DNA of 64,000 bases, taken from positions 1,178,001-1,242,000 of the forward strand of contig NZ_CP059067.1 of NCBI RefSeq assembly GCF_017795745.1, in the 5' to 3' direction. The position numbers and the translations under genes are program-made. This DNA is from Rhizobacter sp. AJA081-3 (GTDB lineage: Bacteria; Pseudomonadota; Gammaproteobacteria; Burkholderiales; Burkholderiaceae_C). The notes below the pieces were generated by a model. The model did no database searches, was not told where the DNA came from, and saw only the letters and a program-made list of their open reading frames with translations. This document shows, piece by piece, positions 26,085 through 34,551 of this stretch. The first letter of the stretch is position 1. Every line of letters begins with the position of its first letter.

Positions 26085-27876
26085 GGTTCGTCTCTTTCGC
26101 CTTGCGCTCGGCATCGGCCTGCTCGCCGGCCGCGCCATAGGCACGCGTGCCTGGCGCCGAGCTCGTGATCTTCACCGGCCCATAGCCGATGCGCGGCGCG
26201 TCGTCGCCGGCGTAGGTGGCCAGGCTGTGCTTCAGGAAGTTCACGTCGTCGCGCTGCTCGAAACCGTCCAGGCGCTGGTGCGAGCCGCGCGATTCGCGCC
26301 GCTCGAGCGCCGAATGCGCCATCGCCTGCGCCACGTCGAGCAGGTAGCCGAGCTCGATGGCGAGCAGCCATTCGGTATTCCAGCCCCGCGAGTGATCGTC
26401 GAGCTGCACGTTCTTCAGTCGCTGCTTCAGCTCCGCGAGCTTGTCGCAGGTCGATTGCATCGTGGCCGCCGTGCGGTAGATGCCGCAACCGTCTTCCATG
26501 CTCTGCGCCATCTCGCGGCGCAATGTGGCGATGCGCTCGCCGCCGCCGCGCCGCTCGGCGACGGCCAGCGCGCGCTGGCTGGCCGCCTCGGCGAGCCGTG
26601 CGATGGCAGCGATGTTGCCGCTCGGGGCCGCCTTCGCGAAGGCCGCGGCCTCCAGCCCGGCGAGCTTGCCGAAGACGAGCAGCTCGGTCAGCGAGTTGGA
26701 GCCGAGCCGGTTGGCGCCGTGGATGCCCACGCTCGAGCATTCGCCGGCAGAGTACAGCCCCGGCAGCGTCGAGGCGGTGCGGCCGTCGGCGACGATGCCG
26801 CCCATCGTGTAGTGCACCGCCGGCAGCACCGGGATCGGCGTCTTCGCCGGATCGACGCCGAGGTACTCGACGGCGAGTTCGTAGATCTGCGGCAGGCGCT
26901 CGCGCAGCTTGGCTTCGCCGAGGTGGCGCAGGTCGAGCTGGACGACCGCGCCGTGCGGGCCGGGCAGGGTGCGGCCCTTCTGCTTCTCGTGCCAGTAGGC
27001 CTGGCTCAGCCGGTCGCGCGGGCCCAGCTCCATCGCCTTGTTGCGCGGCTCGGGCGTGGCCGGGCCGAGGCCGTAGTCCTGCAGGTAGCGGTAGCCGTCC
27101 TTGTTGAGCAGGAAGCCGCCTTCGCCGCGGCAGGCCTCGGTGAACAGCAGCCCGGTGCCGGGCATGCAGGTCGGGTGGTACTGCACGAACTCCATGTCGC
27201 GCAGCGGCACGCCGTGGCGGTAGGCCAGTGCCATGCCGTCGCCGGTGACGATGCCGCCGTTGGTGTTCTCGCGGAACACGCGGCCCGCGCCACCAGTGGC
27301 GATGACCACCGCCTTCGCCTGGATCAGCGTGAAGCGGCCGCTGGCGATGTCGATGGCCAGCACGCCCTGCACGCGGCCCTCGTCGACCATCAGGTCGACG
27401 CAGAAATGTTCGTCGAAACGCCGGATCGACGGGAACTGGATCGAGGTCTGGAACAGCGTGTGCAGCATGTGGAAGCCGGTCTTGTCGGCGGCGAACCAGG
27501 TGCGCTCGATCTTCATGCCGCCGAAGGCGCGCACGTTGGCGCGGCCGTCGGCCGTGCGGCTCCACGGGCAGCCCCAGTGCTCCATCTGCACCATCTCGTC
27601 GTGCGCCTGGCCGACGAAGTAGTCCACCACGTCCTGCTCGCACAGCCAGTCGCCGCCGGCCACGGTGTCGTGGAAGTGCGCCTCAAGGCTGTCGTGCGCC
27701 TGCGTCACCGCCGCGGCGCCGCCCTCGGCCGCCACCGTGTGGCTGCGCATCGGGTAGACCTTGGAGACCAGCGCGATGCGCAGCTCGGGGTGCGCCTGCG
27801 CCACCGCGATGGCAGCGCGCAGGCCGGCTCCGCCGGCACCGACGATGGCCACGTCGGCCTGGAAGGTTTCGATCAC
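26077..27876 (-). CDS. frdA: Fumarate reductase flavoprotein subunit
   Basis: A 599-residue flavoprotein starting at a GTG that overlaps the stop of the rquA-like gene (GTGA). It binds FAD at VGAGGAGLRAA and carries the covalent-flavin His in RSHTVAAEGG. The blocks HDTVAGGDWLCEQDVVDYFV, GCPWSR, IERTWFAADKTGFHML and NTNGGIVTGDGM are those of E. coli FrdA rather than of SdhA. It reduces fumarate to succinate on the cytoplasmic face of the membrane. A separate sdhA at 52.5 kb serves the oxidative direction. Confidence 0.93.
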   Translation of the reverse strand: MIETFQADVAIVGAGGAGLRAAIAVAQAHPELRIALVSKVYPMRSHTVAAEGGAAAVTQAHDSLEAHFHDTVAGGDWLCEQDVVDYFVGQAHDEMVQMEHWGCPWSRTADGRANVRAFGGMKIERTWFAADKTGFHMLHTLFQTSIQFPSIRRFDEHFCVDLMVDEGRVQGVLAIDIASGRFTLIQAKAVVIATGGAGRVFRENTNGGIVTGDGMALAYRHGVPLRDMEFVQYHPTCMPGTGLLFTEACRGEGGFLLNKDGYRYLQDYGLGPATPEPRNKAMELGPRDRLSQAYWHEKQKGRTLPGPHGAVVQLDLRHLGEAKLRERLPQIYELAVEYLGVDPAKTPIPVLPAVHYTMGGIVADGRTASTLPGLYSAGECSSVGIHGANRLGSNSLTELLVFGKLAGLEAAAFAKAAPSGNIAAIARLAEAASQRALAVAERRGGGERIATLRREMAQSMEDGCGIYRTAATMQSTCDKLAELKQRLKNVQLDDHSRGWNTEWLLAIELGYLLDVAQAMAHSALERRESRGSHQRLDGFEQRDDVNFLKHSLATYAGDDAPRIGYGPVKITSSAPGTRAYGAAGEQADAERKAKETNHG

Positions 27877-28613
27877 GGCGGGTCCTGGCGGGTCAGCACG
27901 AGCTTCTGGTACAGGCCACCGAAGTAGGTCTTCTTCTCGATCGCGACCGGTGCCATGCCCGCGGGCAGGAACGACTCGACCTCGTGGCCCCACAGGTCCA
28001 TGGCATAGGGCTCGAGATGGCGGAACACCTGCCGCATCAGCGGGCGCAGCGGGTGCAGCTTCGCCGGGCGGTGGTAGTCGACGATCACCATGCGGCCGCC
28101 CGGCTTGAGCACGCGCATCGCCTCGCTCAGCGTCTGGCGCCGCACCGCCTCGGGCATTTCGTGCAGCAGGAAGAACAGCAGCACCTGGTCGTAGTGCGCG
28201 TCGGCGCTGTCCAGCGCAGTGGCGTCCCTCTGCTTGAGCGTGACGCGCTCGTCGGCCGGCAGCTTCTTGCGCAGGTTGGCGAGCTGCACCGGCAGGATGT
28301 CGACCACGTCCAGCTGCGCGTCGCTGGCCAGCCGCGCCTGCAGCCGCGGCGTCAGGTTTCCGTAGACGCAGGCCACCTGCAGCGTGCGGCCGTTTACCGT
28401 CTGGCCGAGATCGGCCAGCGCCGCGTCACGCAGGCGACCGTAGTTGTTGAACAGGATGGCGTTGACCAGCCATTCGCGCTCGAACAGATGCACGGCCTTC
28501 GGGTGCACGTAGGCCCACCAGTACACCTGTTCGAGATAGCGCGGTACCGGAGGTGTCACGGAGCCAGATCGATCGTTCCCGGCCAGGGTGACTTCAAACG
28601 GCGGAGGAGGCAT
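27873..28613 (-). CDS. rquA: RquA-type rhodoquinone biosynthesis enzyme
   Basis: A 246-residue member of the SAM-methyltransferase superfamily whose motifs follow the RquA pattern as I remember it: YWWAYVHPKAVHLFEREWLV near residue 31, LQVACVYGNLT in place of the usual glycine-rich SAM motif, FFLLHEMPEAVRR, and DYHRPAKLHPLRPLMRQVF. RquA, known from Rhodospirillum rubrum, converts ubiquinone to rhodoquinone, using SAM as the source of the amino group. Rhodoquinone has a low potential and donates electrons to fumarate reductase. The 4-base GTGA overlap with frdA strongly supports this role. The ribosome site is AGAGGAAA. An ordinary methyltransferase is the alternative. Confidence 0.8.
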   Translation of the reverse strand: MPPPPFEVTLAGNDRSGSVTPPVPRYLEQVYWWAYVHPKAVHLFEREWLVNAILFNNYGRLRDAALADLGQTVNGRTLQVACVYGNLTPRLQARLASDAQLDVVDILPVQLANLRKKLPADERVTLKQRDATALDSADAHYDQVLLFFLLHEMPEAVRRQTLSEAMRVLKPGGRMVIVDYHRPAKLHPLRPLMRQVFRHLEPYAMDLWGHEVESFLPAGMAPVAIEKKTYFGGLYQKLVLTRQDPP

Positions 28614-28648
28614 TCAGTTTCCTCTTGAAGCGGGGGGTGCCAGGCGGT

Positions 28649-30781
28649 TCACTGCCAGCGATAGGTGTAGCGCAGGCCGACGAAGCCCACGCGCTGCCGG
28701 ACGGATTGTCCGACGACGGTGCCATCCGAGTAGGTGAAGGGCACGCCGTTGTAGCTCCAGCTCCAGTCGCTCCAGGTCGAACGCTGGTAACCCAGGTCGA
28801 GCCGCAGGTCCGACTGCTTGTCGAGCGTGTAGATGCCGAACAGCTTCAGCGTGGTCTGCCGGAAGATGATGTCGGGCAGGCCGCCGGTGGCGGCGAGCAG
28901 CGCGGCGCTGGCGCCGTCGGCCGTCGTGTCCAGGGCCTGGGCGTAGGTGCTGCGGTCGTCGAGGTGCGACAGGTTCGCGCCGACCTGGATCGTCGACGTG
29001 GCCTTGCCGGTGATGCCGACGCCGAAGCCGCTGCTGGTGTTGTCGTAGGCCAGCGCGGCGGCGTCGGGCCGCGCCTGCCGCAGCGTCTCGGTGCCGTAGT
29101 TCAGGTTGCCGGTCAGGCTCCAGCGCTCCGACAGCGCGTAGCTGGCGTCGAGGTCGAGATGGTCCATGCCACTGGTCTGCACGCCGTAGACGCTCGGCGT
29201 CGAGAAGCGGTCGATGCCGTGTTGCGCCGAGAGCTGCAGCGACAGTTCGTCGGAGGGCTGCCAGTCGGCCTGCAGCCTGAGCTTGTCGCGTTGTCGGTCG
29301 GCCAGCGTGGGCATGAAGATGCCGCGCGCGAAGCCTGTGGACGGGTCAAATGCATCGGGCACCTCGGTGACGCCGGTGCCGCTGTTGTCGCGCAGCCAGT
29401 TCGAGCCGTCTCGGCGGCTGCGCGACACGCTGACCGCGCCGCTGAGCTGCTCGTTCATGCGGCGCCGCAGTTCGGCGCGCACGGTGGTCTCGTCGGTCTT
29501 CTGGCGCAGCGCGGTGATGCCGGCCGCGGCGCTGGTGGCGGTGAAGACGCCACGGTCGATGGATTCGACCTCGGCGCCCAGCGTGCCGCGGTAGTCACTG
29601 CTGAACTGGTAGTGCGCCTGCAACTGGCCGCGCAGCTTGGTGCTGGGCAGGCGCCGGTTGGTGTAGGTCTCGGTGTCCTCGACGTTGTACAGCGCGATCG
29701 GCGTGCTGTCGTCGGTGTCTTCGTAGCGCAGCTTGGCTTGCAGCGTCAGCTTGGCCCAGGGCCGTGCGCTCAGGCCCACTTGCGCGAGCGTGGTGTCGAC
29801 ACGCCCGCCCAGGTTGCTCACGCCGGCCGGGGCGCCGGCGAAGCCGGCACCGGCGAAATCGTCGTTCTGCAATGCCTGCGCGTGGCTGAGCTTGAAGTTC
29901 AGGTGCGTGGTCGGCGTGAACGAGTAGCGCCCGGACAGGTCGATCTGGTGCGCCTGGTTGTCCGGCGGTAGCGCCACTGGCTGGTTGAGGATCGCCTGCA
30001 GCCCGGGTGCGAGCGGCAGCGGCGTGCCCAGCGCGTTGTTCAAGGTGCCCGGCACGTTCGGCGACAGGCTGCCGAAGTGGTTCTGGTAGAACGAGCCGTA
30101 GTAGCCCGCACTCAGGTGGAGCTTCTCTCCGGCATAGCTGAGCCGGGCCTCGATCTGGCTGTGGTTGGCGTTGACCGGTTCGGGCAGCATCAGCACCGCC
30201 CAGCCGATCTGCGTGCCGGTGGTCACGCCGCAACCGGGCGCCACGGCCGACGGGCAGTTCATGCCGATGCCGAACAGGCGCAGGCCGTCCTTGTTCTCGC
30301 TGCTCAGCGAAACGTCGAGCTGCAGCTGCGGGCCGAGCGTCTTCATCAGGGCCACGCCGACCTTGCTGCGCTTGAGATGCAGGTCGGCGCCCGTGCTGGC
30401 GCGGTTCGGTTCCTCGCGCAGCGTCTCGCCGTAGCTGACGGAGAACTTCCAGTCGCCAGGCTTCTTCCAGCCCAGCTCGAGCTCGCGCAGGCTGCCGAGC
30501 AAATCGCTGCCCTCCAGGCGCAGGGAGGTTCCGGTCTCGTCGTCGCGGCGCCTGTACTGGAAGCCCAGCAGCCCGCTCGCACTGTGGGTGCGCAGGCCGT
30601 TGTACTGGCCGAACAGCGCGCGGTCGGCGTCGCTGCCGCTGAGCAGACCGGCGCCCACGGTGACCGAGGATTCTGGCGGCGGCGGCGGTTCATCTTCCGC
30701 GCGCGCGGAGCCGAAGACCCCGAGCAGGGCCGCTGCCATCAGGGTCGGGGCGAAGGCGGGGATCGAGACAGGCCTGTTCAT
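28649..30781 (-). CDS. mtrB: MtrB/PioB-type outer-membrane barrel for a decaheme cytochrome conduit
   Basis: A 710-residue protein with a signal peptide (ends near SARA) and alternating strand patterns throughout, closing with RVGFVGLRYTYRWQ, a typical barrel end. The strand LRLEGSDLLGSLRELELGWK and the length fit the MtrB/PioB family, which sheathes an MtrA-type cytochrome through the outer membrane. The only visible Cys pair is in the loop MNCPSAVAPGCGV; the N-terminal CxxC of Shewanella MtrB is absent. It follows mtrA by 16 bases, with ribosome site GGAGAGA, and precedes rquA by 35. Confidence 0.87.
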   Translation of the reverse strand: MNRPVSIPAFAPTLMAAALLGVFGSARAEDEPPPPPESSVTVGAGLLSGSDADRALFGQYNGLRTHSASGLLGFQYRRRDDETGTSLRLEGSDLLGSLRELELGWKKPGDWKFSVSYGETLREEPNRASTGADLHLKRSKVGVALMKTLGPQLQLDVSLSSENKDGLRLFGIGMNCPSAVAPGCGVTTGTQIGWAVLMLPEPVNANHSQIEARLSYAGEKLHLSAGYYGSFYQNHFGSLSPNVPGTLNNALGTPLPLAPGLQAILNQPVALPPDNQAHQIDLSGRYSFTPTTHLNFKLSHAQALQNDDFAGAGFAGAPAGVSNLGGRVDTTLAQVGLSARPWAKLTLQAKLRYEDTDDSTPIALYNVEDTETYTNRRLPSTKLRGQLQAHYQFSSDYRGTLGAEVESIDRGVFTATSAAAGITALRQKTDETTVRAELRRRMNEQLSGAVSVSRSRRDGSNWLRDNSGTGVTEVPDAFDPSTGFARGIFMPTLADRQRDKLRLQADWQPSDELSLQLSAQHGIDRFSTPSVYGVQTSGMDHLDLDASYALSERWSLTGNLNYGTETLRQARPDAAALAYDNTSSGFGVGITGKATSTIQVGANLSHLDDRSTYAQALDTTADGASAALLAATGGLPDIIFRQTTLKLFGIYTLDKQSDLRLDLGYQRSTWSDWSWSYNGVPFTYSDGTVVGQSVRQRVGFVGLRYTYRWQ

Positions 30782-30797
30782 GATGTCTCTCCGACGC

Positions 30798-31835
30798 TCA
30801 GCGGAACAAGAGCTGCGGTGTCGGGTTGCTCGCCGACGGGTTGTTCGAGCCGTGCACCTGCGTGTGGCAGTTGGTGCAACTGCGCCCCTGCCACATGTTG
30901 ACCACGTTCTTGCCTCCGGTGACCGGGCCGATGGCCGCGCCCCCCTGTCCCGGCGCGCCGGGCGGGAACACGCCGCGCTGGCCGCCGACGGCGCCGACAC
31001 CGCCCGCGACGTGCGGCGTGTGGCACTGCTGGCACAGGATCGGCACGCGGGCCTTGAGCATGCTCGCCACGGTGGTGCCGTGCGGGTTGTGGCAGCTCGC
31101 GCAGTCTTCGGTGACCGGCTCGTGCGCATGCACGAAGGGGCCGCGTTTTTCCGCATGGCAGGTGTAGCAGGTGGCGTTGGTGCTGTCGCGCAAGGCCAGC
31201 TTGGGGCCGGCCGAGCCGTGCACGGCATGGCAGTCCGAGCAGGTCATCTTGCCTTCGGGGATCGGGTGGTGCGAGGGGCGCTGCAACTGCGCGCGCTGCT
31301 CCTTGTGGCAGGCGTAGCAGACCTCGGTCTGCGTTGCCTTCACCATCGCCTTGTCGCGGTTCGTGTGCACCTTGTGGCACGAAGAGCAGGCCACGTCGGC
31401 GCTCTCGTGCTGGCTGCCGCCCCACAGCGCCTGCTTGGCGTCGCGCTGGTGGCAAGTCTGGCAGACCTCGCTGCGTTCATGCGCCGAGGTGCCGCCGTTC
31501 TTGCTGAACACGCGGTCCGGCCGCGGCCGCTCCTTCATGCCCTCCGGCTTCTTGGTGTGCGTCGGGCTCAGGCCGTGGCAGCTGATGCAGTTGGGCGTGC
31601 GCGGGTCGGACGCGTCCGCCATCGGGCTGCCGCGCATCGCCAACGCCGCGGCATCCATCGGCGGCTTCTTCTTCGGCACCTCGCCGTGCGGGCCCTGGCT
31701 CATGTCGGGCAGGTCCTCGGCGTCGTGGCACTCCACGCAGGCCTTGGACGCCTCTGCCTCCGTCAGCGCCGAAGCAGGGCCGGTCAGCCCGCCCAGGCAG
31801 ATCAACAAGGCGGCCAGGGCGGGCAGAAGGCGCAT
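30798..31835 (-). CDS. mtrA: Periplasmic decaheme cytochrome c, MtrA/DmsE family
   Basis: A 345-residue exported protein with ten CxxCH sites: CVECH, CISCH, CQTCH, CSSCH, CYACH, CSDCH, CYTCH, CASCH, CQQCH and CTNCH. The signal peptide covers residues about 1-23. Length and haem count match MtrA, PioA and DmsE. In the MtrCAB complex it spans the MtrB barrel as a molecular wire between the periplasm and the cell surface. The ATG lies 1 base after the mtrC stop, so translation is coupled. Confidence 0.93.
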   Translation of the reverse strand: MRLLPALAALLICLGGLTGPASALTEAEASKACVECHDAEDLPDMSQGPHGEVPKKKPPMDAAALAMRGSPMADASDPRTPNCISCHGLSPTHTKKPEGMKERPRPDRVFSKNGGTSAHERSEVCQTCHQRDAKQALWGGSQHESADVACSSCHKVHTNRDKAMVKATQTEVCYACHKEQRAQLQRPSHHPIPEGKMTCSDCHAVHGSAGPKLALRDSTNATCYTCHAEKRGPFVHAHEPVTEDCASCHNPHGTTVASMLKARVPILCQQCHTPHVAGGVGAVGGQRGVFPPGAPGQGGAAIGPVTGGKNVVNMWQGRSCTNCHTQVHGSNNPSASNPTPQLLFR

Positions 31836-31836
31836 G

Positions 31837-34434
31837 TCAGTTCTGGCCGTGCACGATGTCCACGCCCTTGAAGCCGCCGCTCGAGTGGCAATCGGCGCAG
31901 GTCTCCTGAACCAGCATCGACTGAGCCTGCGTCCGGTTCGCGAACGAGGCATTACCGAAGCTCGTGACGTGCGCGATCGCGGTGGGCGAGTTGTGGCAGG
32001 CCGTGCAGGTCGCCGCCTTCGGCGAGATGACGCGCCAGCCCGTCGGGTCGGTCACGCCGGCCGGCTTGGCCACCACCGAGCCGAGCGGGCCGTTGTCCAC
32101 CTTGTACGAGTTGTCGACGTGGCAGGCATTGCAGTTGATGCCCACGCCCGGCCACGCCACCTCGGCGGCATAGTTCTCGATGACCTGCGGCGCGCCGGTG
32201 TAGCCGGCGGTCGCGGCAGCGCTGTTGATGAGCGACTCGATCGTCTCGAACGTGGAGCCTGCGGCAACGGCCGTCCCGGCGGGAAGCACGACCGGAGCGA
32301 AGTTCCGGATCGTGTAGTTGGCCAGGAAGATGCCGCCCAGCGCGAGGTTGCCGGCCTTGTCGAACGACCCTTGCACGGGGTTGCCGTGCGTAAACGGGTA
32401 GGTGCGCTTCGAGTTGCCGTGGATGCCGTGGATCATGCGCTTGAACTGGTACGACTCGTTCAGCGCCTGGCCGTCGGTCATGACGGTCGACGACATCCGG
32501 TTGACGTCGTGGCAGACCACGCAGGCCTCGACCGTGTTGCGCGCACCGCCGTGGAAGGCCTCCGACAGCGTGTTCGAACCCGAGGTCGTGCCCAGCGCGG
32601 CGTGGCACGCATTGCACTTTTCGTTGGACACGATCACACGACGCGGCGAGAGCGTGCCGCCCAGGGCCACTTCCGTCCATGCGTTCTGCGCGACGACGTT
32701 GACGAGCGACGCCGGGATGGCCTCGGGCCGCGGGTCGGTGGCCCACTTGGCCTGCAGCTTCGCTTCCTTCACCTGGCCGATGCTGACGACGCGGGCCGTT
32801 CCGGCCGCCACCGCAGTGGCCGTGTCGGCCGGCAGCACGATGTCCAGCGTGTAGTGGTTGCTGCCGTCGTTGGCGCCCTTGTAGGCGTAGCCGCTCGCGG
32901 CGTTCGTGCCGTTGGTGCTGGCAGTGAATTCGGTCACCGTGGTCGACTGACCCACGAGGTTCTGATAGGCCAGGTAGAAGCGCAGGTTGCCGAACTTCGT
33001 CGTGTTGCCGCAGGTGGGCACCGTCGTGCTCGCGCAGTCCGAGGTCACCAGGTTGTAGGCGGCATTGCTGTTGGTCGGATCCGAAAGGTAGTACTTGACC
33101 GTCACCTTGCGCGCGGTGGAATCGTAGACCGCGCTCTCGATGTTCATCTTGTACTTGGCCGCGTTTTCCTCGTTCTGGTTCCAGTGCACGCGCTCCGGCG
33201 AGATGTTGGAGCCGACCTTGTGGCAGGCCACGCATTGCGCGTTGGTCAGGCTGAGGGCCTCTTCCGTGCCGGTGGCGCCGGGCGTGACCGTGGGATCACG
33301 GGCGAACACCTTGTGGCTGGCCTCCCAGTCGGAGCCGAGCTTGTTGGCGTGGCAGGTCAGGCAGGCTTCCTTGCTCGGCTTGGTCTTCCAGTTGTCTCCC
33401 TGCGGCGTGTTCGGATTGGAGGCCGAGTGGCACTTCGTGCAGTTGCGCAGATCCTGCGGGAAGCCGACTTCGGCAAAGTCGACCTTGGCCGCGCCGAAGC
33501 CCCAGATCGCGTAGTCCTCGCCGCCCTTGCCGGCATCCAGCTTGGCCTTGAGCAGCTTGCCCGAGTGGATCTTGTGCGCCATCGTCGACATCGTCAGCAC
33601 GTTGCCGCTGTTGGCGTCGGTGGTGCCCGGGTTGTGGCACATCACGCAGTACTGCGTGTCGACGCGGCCACCGCCGTGCAGCGCCAGCTTCTCGTGGCAG
33701 TTGTTGCACGACGAGACGTCGGTCATCTTGCGCGTCTTGGTTGCATCCGTGACCAGCACCGAGTTGCCGTTGGCATCGATGGTGAAGTCGATGTACGGGT
33801 TGACCAGCACCGTCTCGCCAGCGGCGTTTCGGTAGCTCAGCTGGATGGCGATGCGGTGCGTGCGGTCCGGCTCGAACACCACGCCGTTGGTCTTGGTGGG
33901 GTCCTTGATGTCGGTGCTGAAGGTGTAGGTGTAGTAGCCGTCGGCGTTGTAGACCAGCTGCGCCGCGCTGTTCGGGTCCGTGGTCGCCTGCTTGGCGCTG
34001 GCCAGTGCCGGCGTGCCGCCGGGGCCGACATTGTTGGGCGCGGTCGCAGTGGATTCGGTGCGGTAGACGTAGCTGAGCCACTGATCGGGGTCGCCGTTGG
34101 TGCCAGGCACCAGCTTGGCGATCGCGAAGCGCACGTTCGTGTTGGTCAGGCCCGTCTTCACGGCGCCATCGGAGAAGACGGTGAAGTTGACCTGGGGCGG
34201 GCTGTTCACCGTCACGGCGGGAACGCCGGCCGCCTGAAGCACCGTGAACGCGGAGGCGGTGTTGGTCGCCGAGTCATTGCCGGGCACTGCGCCGGCTGCG
34301 ACGATCGCATCTCCGACCGTCGTGCCCGGGCCGGGTGGCGGCGTGGGCGTCGAGGACGATCCTCCCCCGCCGCAGCCCGCCATGGCCAAGAGCATCGATG
34401 CCGCCACTCCCCATCCGATCAACGAGCGCTTCAT
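31837..34434 (-). CDS. mtrC: Outer-membrane decaheme lipoprotein cytochrome, OmcA/MtrC family
   Basis: An 865-residue lipoprotein with lipobox MAGC (Cys21) followed by a Gly/Ser/Pro linker. Ten CxxCH sites are present: CNNCH, CVMCH, CTKCH, CLTCH, CVACH, then, after a beta-rich domain, CNACH, CVVCH, CNACH, CTACH and CADCH. This five-plus-five split with alternating beta domains is the layout of MtrC/OmcA, the surface terminal reductases for ferric minerals, electrodes and soluble metals. Between the haem groups a CX7C pair (CASTTVPTC) recalls the redox disulphide of MtrC. The ATG follows a GGTGGAGG ribosome site. Confidence 0.93.
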   Translation of the reverse strand: MKRSLIGWGVAASMLLAMAGCGGGGSSSTPTPPPGPGTTVGDAIVAAGAVPGNDSATNTASAFTVLQAAGVPAVTVNSPPQVNFTVFSDGAVKTGLTNTNVRFAIAKLVPGTNGDPDQWLSYVYRTESTATAPNNVGPGGTPALASAKQATTDPNSAAQLVYNADGYYTYTFSTDIKDPTKTNGVVFEPDRTHRIAIQLSYRNAAGETVLVNPYIDFTIDANGNSVLVTDATKTRKMTDVSSCNNCHEKLALHGGGRVDTQYCVMCHNPGTTDANSGNVLTMSTMAHKIHSGKLLKAKLDAGKGGEDYAIWGFGAAKVDFAEVGFPQDLRNCTKCHSASNPNTPQGDNWKTKPSKEACLTCHANKLGSDWEASHKVFARDPTVTPGATGTEEALSLTNAQCVACHKVGSNISPERVHWNQNEENAAKYKMNIESAVYDSTARKVTVKYYLSDPTNSNAAYNLVTSDCASTTVPTCGNTTKFGNLRFYLAYQNLVGQSTTVTEFTASTNGTNAASGYAYKGANDGSNHYTLDIVLPADTATAVAAGTARVVSIGQVKEAKLQAKWATDPRPEAIPASLVNVVAQNAWTEVALGGTLSPRRVIVSNEKCNACHAALGTTSGSNTLSEAFHGGARNTVEACVVCHDVNRMSSTVMTDGQALNESYQFKRMIHGIHGNSKRTYPFTHGNPVQGSFDKAGNLALGGIFLANYTIRNFAPVVLPAGTAVAAGSTFETIESLINSAAATAGYTGAPQVIENYAAEVAWPGVGINCNACHVDNSYKVDNGPLGSVVAKPAGVTDPTGWRVISPKAATCTACHNSPTAIAHVTSFGNASFANRTQAQSMLVQETCADCHSSGGFKGVDIVHGQN

Positions 34435-34551
34435 TGCGTCCTCCACCGTTCTTGGTTCGGCGCCTTTCGGCCCCGTTCGTGGCGTCACCGCTGCGGCGTC
34501 ACGTCTGTATCGCCCTTGTAAGCAATTGCGGCGGCATGGGTTTGCGATCGA

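Noticed and set aside
31351-34521. Long plus-strand frame opposite mtrA and mtrC
   Set aside because: The minus-strand frame carries twenty haem motifs in order; the opposite frame has none of any family.
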